From: Actinomadura nitritigenes
GTDB taxonomy: Bacteria > Actinomycetota > Actinomycetes > Streptosporangiales > Streptosporangiaceae
Assembly (NCBI RefSeq): GCF_017573545.1
Contig: NZ_JAGEOK010000047.1
Coordinates: forward strand, 1-64,000
Length of the DNA: 64,000 nt
Reading direction: 5' to 3'
A program made the translations under genes and the position numbers. How positions within the stretch are numbered: the first letter of the stretch is position 1; every line of letters begins with the position of its first letter. Below are positions 34,508 through 44,414 of this stretch, in pieces. The notes under the pieces are model-generated. The model did not search any database. It was not told the origin of the DNA and saw only the letters and a program-made list of their open reading frames with translations.

Positions 34508-37500
34508 GTGTTGATCACTGATCTCGCAGGGACGTCGAATTCGTCGGCCCCGGGCGGCCCCGTAGCCGTTATTGGGATCGGATGTCGTTTCCCCGGGGGG
34601 ATACGGTCGCTCGACGATCTGTGGGAGGCGCTCGTCGGGCAGCGTGATCTGGTCGGCGAGGTCCCAGCGGATCGCTTCGACGCCGCTCAGTGGGTGAGCG
34701 AGGGGAGAAAGCATGCGCGGAAGTCGTACTCCGGGGCCGGTGCGTTCCTGGAAGACGTGCACTCGTTCGACGCCGCCTTCTTCGAGATCTCGCCGAAGGA
34801 GGCCGCTCAGGTGGACCCCCAGCAAAGGCTGCTGCTCGAATGTGCGGTCGAGGCGTTCGACGATGCCGGGATCGATCCTGCCGTCCTGCGGGGCAGTGAC
34901 ACCGCGGTCATAGCCGGCGCGGCCATGCACGACTACGAGGTTCTGCAGGCGCGCAGGGTGCAGCCCGCGCCCTACTCGATGAGCGGTATAGCGATGTGCA
35001 ATCTCGCCAACCGCGTCTCCTACTTCTTCGATCTGCACGGGCCTTCGCACACCGTGGACACCGCTTGTTCGTCGTCGCTGCTGGCGGTGCATCAGGCCTG
35101 TCAGTTGCTGAACTCGGGCCGCAGTCCGGTGGCGCTGGCCGGCGGCGTGAACGTTCTGGTCTCCCCGTACCCCTACCTGGGCTTCTCGCAGGCGTCCATG
35201 TTGTCGCCGACGGGCAGGTGCCGCCCGTTCTCGGCCCGCGCTGACGGGTTCGTGCGTGCGGAGGGCGCCGCGGTGGTGCTGCTCAAGCCGTTGCGAGAGG
35301 CGGAGCGTGACGGGGATCGGGTGCTGGGCGTCATCCTGGCGAGCGAGGCCAACGCGGACGGCCGCACCATGGGCTTGACCCTGCCCAGTACCCGGGCGCA
35401 GGCCGCGTTGCTGGAACGGGTGTACGCGCGGGCGGGCGTGGCACCCGCGGAAGTGGCGTACGTCGAGGCGCACGGCACCGGCACTCAGGCCGGGGATCCC
35501 GTCGAGTGCCGGGCCCTGGGACAGGTGCTGGGGCAGCGGCGGGACGGCGCGCCGCTACCGATCGGGTCGCTCAAGTCCAACATGGGGCATCTGGAGTCCG
35601 CCGCGGGAGTGGCGGGGCTGTGCAAGGCGATCACCGTGTTGCGGGAAGGCCGGATCCCGGCGAACCTGCACGCCGATCCCCTCAGCGACGAGATCGACTT
35701 CACCGGCCTGGGGCTGGAACCGGTCACCGCGCTGCGGCCGTTGTCCACGGACGACCGTCGCGTCGTCGGCGTCAGCTCCTTCGGCTTCGGCGGCGCCAAC
35801 GTCCATGTCGTGATGGCCCCGCCGCCCCCGTCCAACGCGGTGACGCAGGACGCGGATCTGAGAGCCGCGGTGAACGTGCGGGCGGAAGCACGGGAGGCCG
35901 GAGCGGGACCGGCCGGCGCCGTGCCGAGGCGGCTTCCCGTCCTCGTCTCGGCCCGTACCCGCCAGGCGCTCGACGAGGCGGCGGAGCAGTGGGCCGTGCG
36001 GCTGGAGAAGGCGGACGAGGAGGAGTTCTACGACATCTCCTACACCTCGTGCCGCCGCCGCGCCCAGCACGAACGCCGCATGGTGGTGCTGGCCGACGGC
36101 CCGAAGGAGGCGGCCGCAGGGCTGCGGTCGTTCACCGAGCGACACACCTTCCCGCGCGCCGCGTCGGCAGAGGCCGTCCGACACGGCCGGGTGGCCTTCG
36201 TGTTCGGCGGCAACGCCTCGCAATGGGTCGGCATGGGCGGCGAACTCCTGGCCATCGACCCGCTCTTCGAAGCCGAGGTCCGGGCGGCCGACAAGGTGTT
36301 GTCCGGTCTCCTCGGCTGGTCGGTGTGCGAGGAACTGGCCGAGCCCGCCGATCCCGCACGGTGGGCCAGGACCGAGGTGGCCCAGCCGCTGCTCTTCGCG
36401 GTGCAGGCGGGACTGGTGGCGGCCCTGGCCGGACGAGGAGTGCGGCCGTCGGCCGTCGCCGGGCACAGCGTGGGCGAGGTGGCCGCCGCCTACTGCGCGG
36501 GCGCCCTGGACCTCGCGGCGGCGTGCCGGGTGATCGCCGAGCGCAGCCGGGCGCAGGCGCCCACGGCGGGCATGGGCCGCATGGCGGCGGCGGGGCTGAG
36601 CCCGGAACAGGCCGCGCGGTGGATCACGGAGCAGGGACACGGCGACCGCATCTGCATCGCGGGAGTCAACGCCGCTCGGGACGTGACCCTGGCAGGGGAC
36701 CCGCAGGCACTGGCGGCCTTCGGCGAGACGCTGGAAGACCGTGGCCTGTTCTTCCGCGACCTGGGCCTGGACTACGCCTTCCACAGTCCGGCGATGGACG
36801 CGTTGCACGAGCCGCTCCGTTCGTCCTTGCACGGTCTGGCTCCGGCCGCGTGCGTGATCCCTCTGGTGTCCACCGTCACCGGGGACGTGGTCGAGGGCGC
36901 GATGCTCGACGCCGACTACTGGTGGCGCAACGTCCGCGAGCCGGTCCGTTTCGCCGATGCCGTCCACACACTGCTCGGCGCGCACGAGTGCGACGTGCTG
37001 GTGGAGATAGGTCCGCATCCGGTGCTCGCCCCCTACCTGCGCCGCATCTCCTCGCGCCGACCGGATCCCGTGGCGATCGTGTCGACGATGAGGCGCGACG
37101 ACAGCGGCGTGGAGGCCCTGGACACCGCGCACGCGCAGATGCTGGCGGCCGGCGCCCGGATCGCCTGGGACGCGATCTTTCCCGGGCCGGGCCGTGCCGT
37201 TCCCCTCCCGTCCTATCCCTGGCAGCGCGAACGTCACTGGATCGGCACCCCGGACTGGTGGAGCGAGGCACCGGATGCCCGGCCGACCGGGCACCAGCTG
37301 CTGGGCACGCGGCAGGTCGCTCCCACTCCGTCCTGGAGCCAGGAGCTCGACGTCGGCCGGCTGGGATGGCCGGTCGACCACCACATCGGAGAGAACGCCG
37401 TGCTGCCGGCCGCGGCCTTCGCGGACATGGGGCTGTCGGCCGGACGCGAGGTGCTCGATGGTCCGGTCGAGATCCTCGGGTTCGGCATCGAACGCGCCCT

Positions 37501-40500
37501 GGTCCTGCGCCCTGACGATGCGCAGGTCCGCCTCCGCCTGCACACCGCGCTGTCGCAGGACGGCACGATCACCATGGTCAGCAAGGACGGTGACGTCGGC
37601 GACTGGGTCGAGCACGCTCGCGGGCGGGTCCGGCGCCTGCTGCGCGCCGCTCCGCCGGCGCTGGAGGTTCCGGCGCCGGAGGCGCTCTGCCCGCAAGCGG
37701 CCGAGCGGTTCTACCCGGCCATCGCCCGCACCGGCCTGCGACACGGTCCCGCGTTCCAGAGCGTGACGTCGCTCCAGGCCGCCCCCGGTGCCGTCGTGGC
37801 CGCGTACAGTGCCCGGATCGACTACGGCGAAGCCCACGTGGCCCATCCCGCCGTCCTGGACGCGGCGATACAGCTGTACTACGCGCTGTGGCCCGAGCTG
37901 GCGCAGGAACGGAAGTTGTACCTGCCGGTTCGCATCGAGAAGATCCGTTGCTGGCGTCCCATGCCCCGCGCCGGGTTCCTGCACGCGCGCGCCATACGGG
38001 CCGACGCGCTGGAGACGGTGTGGGACGTGTCGGTCACCGGCCAGGACGGTGAGGTCGCCCTGGAACTCCTCGGCTGCCGGACCCGCCGCTACGACGGTGC
38101 CCGTCCCGCCGAGCCCGCCCGGCTGACCGAGGACCTGTGGGCCGCGCCCCTGCCCGGGGTGCTCCCATCGGCGGCCCCGAGCCCGCTGCCCGCTCCCCGT
38201 GACGTCCTCGCCGCATGTCCGCCCGAACCGGCGGCGGACCACGGCCAAGCCCGACTGCACGAGCGGCTGCTGGACCTGACCGCGCACTTCACCGCGCAAG
38301 CGGTCGCCGGCCTGCTGCCGGGGCAGGACGTGTTCACCCTGGACGACCTGTTCGCGGCCGGGGTCGCCGCGGAGCACACCATGCTGGTGCAGACCCTGAT
38401 CCGCACGGCCGCCGAACGTGACGTCCTGACCTGCCCTGCTCCTGGACGATGGCGCGTCGCCACCGAGCCACGGGCCGCGGAACTGTTCCGCGAGGCGCTG
38501 GACGATCTGACAGGCCAGAGCGCCGCCCTGCACATCTGGGGCGTCAGCGGCCGCAACCTGGCGGCGGTGCTGCGCGGCGAGCAAGACGCAAGGGAACTGC
38601 TGTGCGGCATGCCGGATCAACTGGCCGCGCGCTTCTCCGAAAGCTTCCCATTGCTGCGCTCGCAGCGGCGACTGGCCGGACGGCTGCTGCAAACGATGCT
38701 CGCCGACTGGCCTTCCGGACGGCCGTTGCGGGTGCTGGAGGTGGGGGCAGGCACCGGTACGGTCACCGCCTCCCTGCTCGCGCATCTGCCGCCTCGGCTC
38801 ACCCGCTACACCTTCACCGACGTCACCACGGCGTGCTTCCCGCAGGCGCAGGGCCGCTTCGCGGGCTTCGACTTCGTCGACTACCGCACCCTGGATCTGG
38901 ACGCCGACCCCACCGGGCAGGGCTTCACCCCCGGCTCCTTCGACCTGGTCATCGCCGGTCACACGCTGAGCGCCCGCCGCGACCCGGCGTCCGCCCTGCG
39001 CCGGGTGGCCGACCTCCTGAACGACGGCGGGCACCTGCTCGCTCTGGAGTTCCACGCGCCGCTGGTGCCGCCGCTGTTCGAGGTGCTGGGTTCCCGGCCG
39101 CTGCTGGGCGGTGAGCAGTGGGAGTCCCTCCTGGACGAGTGCGGCTTCACCGGAACGGTGCAGACGAGTGACCTCGACGACTCCGCACGCGCTGCGCACT
39201 CGGTCATCCTCACCGCACGGCGCCCTCGCCACCGGCCGGTGCAACCACCCTCCCTCCCGGACGCCGACGCCTCGGGACGCTGGCTGGTCACCGAACTGGA
39301 CAACGGCGGCTCCTTGGCGACCGAGCTGAGCCGCCTGGTCGGGGCCGAGGCCGTAACCGCCTACGACGATCCCACCAACTGGGCGAAACACCTGTCCGAG
39401 GGCCCGCTCGGAGTCGTCCTCGTGGCAGGCGCCGCCGGCCCGAGCGCCGGACAGGGCGTCGAGCAGACGGTGCGGCACCTCGCGGTGCTGCGTGCACTCG
39501 CCACAGCGGCCCGCGACACCACGGGCCTCAACCTCTGGATCGTCACCGAAGGCACACCGAACCTGCCGCTCGCCGCGTCCGGGACCGGTCTCTGGGGCGC
39601 CGCGCGGACGCTGGGCAACGAACAGCCCCATCTGAAGGTCCGCCGGATCGCCCTGGAAGGCCCCGACCCGCGTGTCCTGGCCGAACGGCTGGCGCAGGAG
39701 CTGGCAGCCGGATCGGACGAGGACGAAGTGCTGCTCACCTGCGAGGGCCGCTTCGTGACACGAGTGCGTCCGCGACCCGAAGCGTCCGACCCGTCCTCAG
39801 ACCGGCCCTACACGCTGACCCTGCACAGCACCGGTCTGCAACACCGCCTGGCCTGGCGGGAGACGCCGGTGCGCGAGCCGGGCGAGGGCGAGGTCACCGT
39901 CCGTGTCGAAGCAGCCGGGCTGAACTACCGCGACGTTCTGGTCGCCACCGGTCTCGTCCCGGCCCCCGATCCGGCCCGGCCGCTGGGGCTGGAATGCGCC
40001 GGCGTGGTCACCGCCGTCGGCGCGGGCGTAACCGCCCTGGCCCCCGGTGACCGGGTGGCGATCGTGGCGACCGGGTGCCTCGCCTCGCACGTGACCGTCC
40101 GAGCCGACCAGACGATCCCGATCCCCGCTGATCTGGGCTTCGCCGAAGCCGCCACCATGCCGACGGTCTACCTCACCGTCCATCACGGTCTCGGCCACCT
40201 GGCCCGGCTAGCTCCAGGGGAGACGCTCCTGGTCCACGGGGCCGCCGGCGGCGTGGGGCTGGCGGCCCTGCAGTACGCACGCCAGATCGGCGCCCGCGTC
40301 ATCGGCACCGCGGGGACCCCGGCCAAACGCGATCTGCTGCACCTGCTCGGGGTCGAGCACGTACTGGACTCGCGGAGCCTGGACTTCGTCGAACAGGTCA
40401 AGGAACTCACCGGCGGACACGGCGTCGACGTCGTGCTGAACTCGCTGGCCGGCGAAGCCCTGATCCGGGGCCTGGAACTGGTCAAGCCGTACGGCAGGTT

Positions 40501-41917
40501 CGTCGAGCTGGGCAAGCAGGACATCCTCGCCGACCGGTCCCTTCCGCTCGGGGCGTTCGCCGCGAACCTGGCGTTCTTCAGTGTCGACGTTTCCGCCCTC
40601 TTCACCGCCCCCACGCACCTGACCACCACGCACCTGGAGGCCATCACCGAGGCGATACGCACCGGCCGGTACCGGCCCCTGCCCCACCGGACCTTCCCCG
40701 CGCACCGGATCGAGGAGGCTTTCGACTGCCTGCAGCACTCCCGGCACATCGGCAAGGCCGTGATCACCTTCGATGAACCCGTCCGCCTTCCCCGTCCTGC
40801 GACCCCCTCCCTGGACCCCGACGCCACCTACCTGATCGTGGGCGGCCTGGGCGGGTTCGGCGCGGCGACCGCCCGCAACCTGGCCGCCCGCGGAGCCCGC
40901 CACGTGACCCTGATCAGCCGCCGCGGCCCGAGCACGGACGAAGCGCGCACCCTGCTGGAAGAGCTGCACGCGCTGGACACGACAGTGCTGGCTCTCGCCG
41001 CCGACGCCGCCGACCCGGAAGCCATGCGCGAGGTCTTCGCCCGGATCGACTCCTGTGGCCGCCGCCTGGGCGGGGTCGTGCATGCGGCCATGGTCCTCGA
41101 CGACGCCCCGCTCACCGACCTGACCGACGAACGAGTCCGGACCGTCCTGACGCCCAAGACGACCGCCGCTCGCCTGCTGGACCAGCTGACCAGGGAGCGC
41201 CGACTGGACTTCTTCGTCGTCTACAGCTCGGTGGCGGCGCTGGCCGGGAACATCAGGCAGGCCGCCTACGTCGCCGCCAACCTGGAACTCGAAGCGCTCG
41301 TCCGTGACCGCCGCCGCGCCGGGCTGCCCGGCCTCGCCGTGCAGTGGGGCGCCATCAGCGACGCCGGATACGTGCACCGCGCAGGCCGGGCCGATGAGAT
41401 GCACCGCCTCGGCCTCGGCCACCTGACCGCGCACGACGCCGTCGCCGCACTGAACCAGCTGCTCGGCGACGCCGAAGCCGACGTCGTCGCAGTCGGTCAC
41501 ATCGAGGGGGACCTGCTGCGCCGGGTGCTGCCGCGCCTGGACGCGCCGCGCACCGCCACGATGCTCCCGTCTTCGACACAGCGCGACGACGATGACCGCG
41601 TCCGTCTCCGGGACGCCCTGGCGACCGCGACCGCCGAAGAAGCGGCGGCCATCATGCAGGACACACTGACCGGCCTGCTCGCAAGGGTTCTGCAGACCAC
41701 CCCGGAACACATCGACCGGTCCCGCCGCCTCGACCAACTCGGCGCGGACTCACTGCTGACCGTCGAATTCGCCGCCGCGATCCGGCAGGTCTTCGACTCC
41801 GAAGTCTCCGCAATGGAGATCCTCAGTTCGGGCACCCTGCCCGCCATCGCCCACCGCCTCCTCAACCGGCTCGGCTACGACCGCCCGGCGGGCGGCGAGC
41901 AAGAGCGGCCGACGTGA
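34508..41917 (+). CDS. highly reducing type I polyketide synthase, KS-AT-DH-cMT-psiKR-ER-KR-ACP
   Basis: One 2469-residue multidomain protein. KS (about 18-440) has DTACSSS, EAHGTGT and KSNMGHLE. AT (about 560-860) has AGHSVGE and AFHS, the malonyl-type signature. DH (about 927-1200) has HHIGENAVLP and HPAVLDAAIQ. A SAM-dependent C-methyltransferase (about 1245-1570) has VLEVGAGTGTVT. A structural KR-like segment follows (about 1590-1760). ER (about 1770-2088) has HGAAGGVGLAALQYA. KR (about 2108-2340) has VGGLGGFGAATA, VLDD (B-type) and YVAAN. ACP (about 2378-2457) has LGADSLL. There is no docking or thioesterase domain. One full module on one protein, in this order, is the plan of fungal iterative HR-PKSs. 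The start is GTG 34508 or TTG 34511 after AAGGAG. A phosphopantetheinyl transferase must come from elsewhere. Confidence 0.93.
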   Translation: MLITDLAGTSNSSAPGGPVAVIGIGCRFPGGIRSLDDLWEALVGQRDLVGEVPADRFDAAQWVSEGRKHARKSYSGAGAFLEDVHSFDAAFFEISPKEAAQVDPQQRLLLECAVEAFDDAGIDPAVLRGSDTAVIAGAAMHDYEVLQARRVQPAPYSMSGIAMCNLANRVSYFFDLHGPSHTVDTACSSSLLAVHQACQLLNSGRSPVALAGGVNVLVSPYPYLGFSQASMLSPTGRCRPFSARADGFVRAEGAAVVLLKPLREAERDGDRVLGVILASEANADGRTMGLTLPSTRAQAALLERVYARAGVAPAEVAYVEAHGTGTQAGDPVECRALGQVLGQRRDGAPLPIGSLKSNMGHLESAAGVAGLCKAITVLREGRIPANLHADPLSDEIDFTGLGLEPVTALRPLSTDDRRVVGVSSFGFGGANVHVVMAPPPPSNAVTQDADLRAAVNVRAEAREAGAGPAGAVPRRLPVLVSARTRQALDEAAEQWAVRLEKADEEEFYDISYTSCRRRAQHERRMVVLADGPKEAAAGLRSFTERHTFPRAASAEAVRHGRVAFVFGGNASQWVGMGGELLAIDPLFEAEVRAADKVLSGLLGWSVCEELAEPADPARWARTEVAQPLLFAVQAGLVAALAGRGVRPSAVAGHSVGEVAAAYCAGALDLAAACRVIAERSRAQAPTAGMGRMAAAGLSPEQAARWITEQGHGDRICIAGVNAARDVTLAGDPQALAAFGETLEDRGLFFRDLGLDYAFHSPAMDALHEPLRSSLHGLAPAACVIPLVSTVTGDVVEGAMLDADYWWRNVREPVRFADAVHTLLGAHECDVLVEIGPHPVLAPYLRRISSRRPDPVAIVSTMRRDDSGVEALDTAHAQMLAAGARIAWDAIFPGPGRAVPLPSYPWQRERHWIGTPDWWSEAPDARPTGHQLLGTRQVAPTPSWSQELDVGRLGWPVDHHIGENAVLPAAAFADMGLSAGREVLDGPVEILGFGIERALVLRPDDAQVRLRLHTALSQDGTITMVSKDGDVGDWVEHARGRVRRLLRAAPPALEVPAPEALCPQAAERFYPAIARTGLRHGPAFQSVTSLQAAPGAVVAAYSARIDYGEAHVAHPAVLDAAIQLYYALWPELAQERKLYLPVRIEKIRCWRPMPRAGFLHARAIRADALETVWDVSVTGQDGEVALELLGCRTRRYDGARPAEPARLTEDLWAAPLPGVLPSAAPSPLPAPRDVLAACPPEPAADHGQARLHERLLDLTAHFTAQAVAGLLPGQDVFTLDDLFAAGVAAEHTMLVQTLIRTAAERDVLTCPAPGRWRVATEPRAAELFREALDDLTGQSAALHIWGVSGRNLAAVLRGEQDARELLCGMPDQLAARFSESFPLLRSQRRLAGRLLQTMLADWPSGRPLRVLEVGAGTGTVTASLLAHLPPRLTRYTFTDVTTACFPQAQGRFAGFDFVDYRTLDLDADPTGQGFTPGSFDLVIAGHTLSARRDPASALRRVADLLNDGGHLLALEFHAPLVPPLFEVLGSRPLLGGEQWESLLDECGFTGTVQTSDLDDSARAAHSVILTARRPRHRPVQPPSLPDADASGRWLVTELDNGGSLATELSRLVGAEAVTAYDDPTNWAKHLSEGPLGVVLVAGAAGPSAGQGVEQTVRHLAVLRALATAARDTTGLNLWIVTEGTPNLPLAASGTGLWGAARTLGNEQPHLKVRRIALEGPDPRVLAERLAQELAAGSDEDEVLLTCEGRFVTRVRPRPEASDPSSDRPYTLTLHSTGLQHRLAWRETPVREPGEGEVTVRVEAAGLNYRDVLVATGLVPAPDPARPLGLECAGVVTAVGAGVTALAPGDRVAIVATGCLASHVTVRADQTIPIPADLGFAEAATMPTVYLTVHHGLGHLARLAPGETLLVHGAAGGVGLAALQYARQIGARVIGTAGTPAKRDLLHLLGVEHVLDSRSLDFVEQVKELTGGHGVDVVLNSLAGEALIRGLELVKPYGRFVELGKQDILADRSLPLGAFAANLAFFSVDVSALFTAPTHLTTTHLEAITEAIRTGRYRPLPHRTFPAHRIEEAFDCLQHSRHIGKAVITFDEPVRLPRPATPSLDPDATYLIVGGLGGFGAATARNLAARGARHVTLISRRGPSTDEARTLLEELHALDTTVLALAADAADPEAMREVFARIDSCGRRLGGVVHAAMVLDDAPLTDLTDERVRTVLTPKTTAARLLDQLTRERRLDFFVVYSSVAALAGNIRQAAYVAANLELEALVRDRRRAGLPGLAVQWGAISDAGYVHRAGRADEMHRLGLGHLTAHDAVAALNQLLGDAEADVVAVGHIEGDLLRRVLPRLDAPRTATMLPSSTQRDDDDRVRLRDALATATAEEAAAIMQDTLTGLLARVLQTTPEHIDRSRRLDQLGADSLLTVEFAAAIRQVFDSEVSAMEILSSGTLPAIAHRLLNRLGYDRPAGGEQERPT

Positions 41918-41981
41918 CCGTGACCAAAAGGTCGTGCGGCAGAGCTCGCGTATCCGCCACCCGACGAAGAGAGCGTCCAAG

Positions 41982-43349
41982 ATGAGTGCGTCGACCGGCC
42001 CCGTTCTTTTCTCGTGCATATCGCAGGCGGGTCAACTCAACCCCATGCTCGCGATCGCGACCGAACTGTCCCGGCGTGCCGTACCTGACCTGTGGTTCGC
42101 CTCATATGACGACGCGCGCTCCGAGATAGAGGCGGCATCGACGGCGAGTCAGATCAATTTTCTCTCCCTCGACCCGAGAAACCCGACCGGCATCGAGTGG
42201 GATCAGGATGACCTGGAGAGGATGCAGGGGAGTGCTCCGCTGAGCACGGACGGGATAATGACGCTTCTGAAGAAGATAATGAGTTCTCCCCAGTGGAGAA
42301 TCAGTGCATATCGAAATATGTTGGACGTCATCGACCGTATTCGTCCGAGGCTCATGGTCATCGATATTCTGAACCCGTCCTCGATGGACGCGGCGATGAC
42401 CCGGGGGGTGCCGTTCGTCATAACGGTGCCGTCACTGCCGAGCACTGCTCTCCGGGTGCCCTCGACATACCCTCACCCCATGACCGGTCTGCCCCTGAAA
42501 ATGAACGTATCCCAGCATATTTCGAATGTCCTCTTCAAGTGCCGGTTGAACGCTGCGATCCTTACGCGCACCTCCGCGATCTCGTTCGTCAGGAAGAGCA
42601 GATCCCTGGGCATCAAGAACCCGTCGGCCAATCGCCACGTCTATACCGACTCGGCGAAGATGGTGCTCACCTCCTCGGTCTTCGGCCTGGAGTACGCTTT
42701 CCCCGTCTCTTCTCGAGTTCGTCCAATCGGTGCGTTCCTGCCGTCGGAGTCAGAAGACCGCGGGGTCGAAGCCCCTGATCTGTCGCAGTGGCTCGATGAC
42801 AACACGTCGGTGGTCTACTTGGGATTCGGAACGCTCATGCGCCTGTCGCAGGCTCAGATAGCGGCCCTGCTGGACGCCATTCGACGTCTTGGCCCAGAGC
42901 ATGGTTTTCTGTGGAAACTGTCGAAGCCGCAACAAGACCTGCTTGCGTCCACGTCCCTGCCCGACAACCTGCGTGTCGAAAGTTGGATCCCCTCGCAGAC
43001 CGGCGTCCTTGCCCACCCTCATGTACGGGCGTTCGTGACCCATGGCGGCGCCAACGGGTTCCACGAGTCGATCTACCACGGGAAGCCGGTGCTCGTCATG
43101 CCGGCCTGGTTGGACTGCCATGCCATCGCCCAGCGCGCCATCGACAGCGGCGTAGGACTGGCCATCGACCGCCCGGCCGCGGTGACCGGCGACGAAGCGG
43201 CCACCAAGCTTGCGCGCATCCTCACCGAGGTCTCTTTCCGGGAGCAAGCTGAACACTGGGGACAACGCTTGCGAGAAGCCGGTGGCGTGACCCGTGCCGC
43301 GGACCTGATACTCGAACTAGATGCAGAACTCGGCTCCGCGCGTTCATAA
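41982..43349 (+). CDS. UGT/MGT-like glycosyltransferase
   Basis: This 455-residue GT-B enzyme of the macrolide/UDP-glucuronosyl type begins SCISQAGQLNPMLAIATELS, like other natural-product transferases. It has VYLGFGTLMRLSQAQ at the start of the C-terminal fold and the donor-site signature FVTHGGANGFHESIYHGKPV then MPAWLDCHAIAQ; the usual DQ pair at its end is DC. No signal peptide or membrane helix is seen, so it acts in the cytoplasm on a diffusible acceptor. It starts 64 bases after the PKS stop on the same strand, and is likely to glycosylate the polyketide. Sequence between about 42120 and 42560 is noticeably AT-richer than its neighbours, which suggests separate acquisition. Confidence 0.88.
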   Translation: MSASTGPVLFSCISQAGQLNPMLAIATELSRRAVPDLWFASYDDARSEIEAASTASQINFLSLDPRNPTGIEWDQDDLERMQGSAPLSTDGIMTLLKKIMSSPQWRISAYRNMLDVIDRIRPRLMVIDILNPSSMDAAMTRGVPFVITVPSLPSTALRVPSTYPHPMTGLPLKMNVSQHISNVLFKCRLNAAILTRTSAISFVRKSRSLGIKNPSANRHVYTDSAKMVLTSSVFGLEYAFPVSSRVRPIGAFLPSESEDRGVEAPDLSQWLDDNTSVVYLGFGTLMRLSQAQIAALLDAIRRLGPEHGFLWKLSKPQQDLLASTSLPDNLRVESWIPSQTGVLAHPHVRAFVTHGGANGFHESIYHGKPVLVMPAWLDCHAIAQRAIDSGVGLAIDRPAAVTGDEAATKLARILTEVSFREQAEHWGQRLREAGGVTRAADLILELDAELGSARS

Positions 43350-43634
43350 ACGGCCCGATCGCCTGGAGCGCAAGCCTGCCGGCTCCCCACAATTCGGAGG
43401 CGGTGCTCTGCGACGAACAAGATCGTGATCGGCTGCGAAGGCCGCTGCGGCGTCAGTCGCCCTTGGTTCGTGTCGATGGAGCGAACTGCCCGACAAGGCC
43501 GCCTCTCACACGGATGAGCACGGATGCCAGCGGGCGGCCACCAGCGACTCGAATTAAAAGCCCGAAACTGTCGAATCAGCCCGTGCCGTCGCGGCGCTCC
43601 TCACGTCGGCGTTGGAAGCCGCTCCGTGAGAAGC
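43350..43634. other. intergenic between convergent genes
   Basis: Nothing supported is seen in these 285 bases between the glycosyltransferase and the leftward deacetylase; no strong terminator hairpin was spotted. Confidence 0.3.
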
Positions 43635-44414
43635 TCAACGACCACCCCGTCCTGGGGCTGCGCCGGGCGGGGCGGCAGGCGGAGGGCCTTGCCGCGGCGC
43701 GTTCTGCCCGTGGTCGCGTAGGGGACCGACCGACAGGCCGCGGTCGCGTATCCCCTCCAGGAGCGGCGGCAGCGCGTCGAGCGTGTTCCTCCACGAGTCG
43801 GGTGCTGATGTGCAGTCGGAGTCGTGGAGGAGCACGGTTCCTCCACCGTCGAGGTCGCGCATGAGGGTCGCGAGGATGGAGGCGGGGGTCGCCGCGCGCG
43901 TCCAGTCCCGGCCCCAGTTCGTCCAGAGCACGGGCGTGAGATCCAGGCGGCGGGCCGCCCGCAAGGCCGAGGAGCTCAGCACACCGTAGGGGGGCCGGTA
44001 CCATCGCGGCACCGTCCCGGTGACCTGGACGATCGACTCCATCGCCCGGGCCATGTCGTCGTACGTCGCGGAGGGCCCACGCAGCAGCATGCAGCGGTGC
44101 TCCCATCCGTGGACGGCGATCTCGTGTCCGGACTCGGCGAGTTCGCGGCCCAGGTCCGGGGCGTCCTTGAGCATCCGGCCGAGGAGGAAGAAGGTGGCCG
44201 TCACCTCGTACTCCCGCAAGGCGGCCAGGAACGCCGGCGTCGAGCGCGGGTCCGGACCGTCGTCGAACGTGAGCGCCACATGGCCGGGCTCGCCGACGCC
44301 GGCCAGCCCCGGGAACAGCTGCCGGCGCAGCGGCCCGATCGACGTGATGGCCGGCGCGGCATGCGCGGTGGCGAGGACACCTGCCGCCGTCAGGGCGAGA
44401 CGCGTCGCGCTCAT
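43635..44414 (-). CDS. polysaccharide deacetylase (NodB homology domain)
   Basis: A 259-residue carbohydrate-esterase-4 protein. The N-terminus MSATRLALTAAGVLATAHAA resembles a signal peptide or anchor. The NodB motifs are TFDDGPDP (Asp51 catalytic, Asp52 metal), HGWEH (His102 and His106 metal), RPPYG near residue 140, and LLHDSD near the end. All five expected ligand motifs are present, so active removal of acetyl groups from a wall or surface polysaccharide is likely. Its ATG overlaps the TGA of the upstream glycosyltransferase (ATGA), so the two are translationally coupled. Confidence 0.87.
   Translation of the reverse strand: MSATRLALTAAGVLATAHAAPAITSIGPLRRQLFPGLAGVGEPGHVALTFDDGPDPRSTPAFLAALREYEVTATFFLLGRMLKDAPDLGRELAESGHEIAVHGWEHRCMLLRGPSATYDDMARAMESIVQVTGTVPRWYRPPYGVLSSSALRAARRLDLTPVLWTNWGRDWTRAATPASILATLMRDLDGGGTVLLHDSDCTSAPDSWRNTLDALPPLLEGIRDRGLSVGPLRDHGQNAPRQGPPPAAPPGAAPGRGGR

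Noticed and set aside
35555..39631. A 1358-codon open frame on the minus strand inside the PKS
   Set aside because: It is the GC-rich antisense shadow of the PKS. The plus strand carries continuous KS, AT, DH and MT motifs, while the shadow has no recognisable domain.
33503..43349. Enediyne or polyunsaturated fatty acid synthase
   Set aside because: The PKS has a separate cMT and ER and a single ACP, with no PPTase domain or tandem ACPs, and there are no enediyne cassette genes around it.
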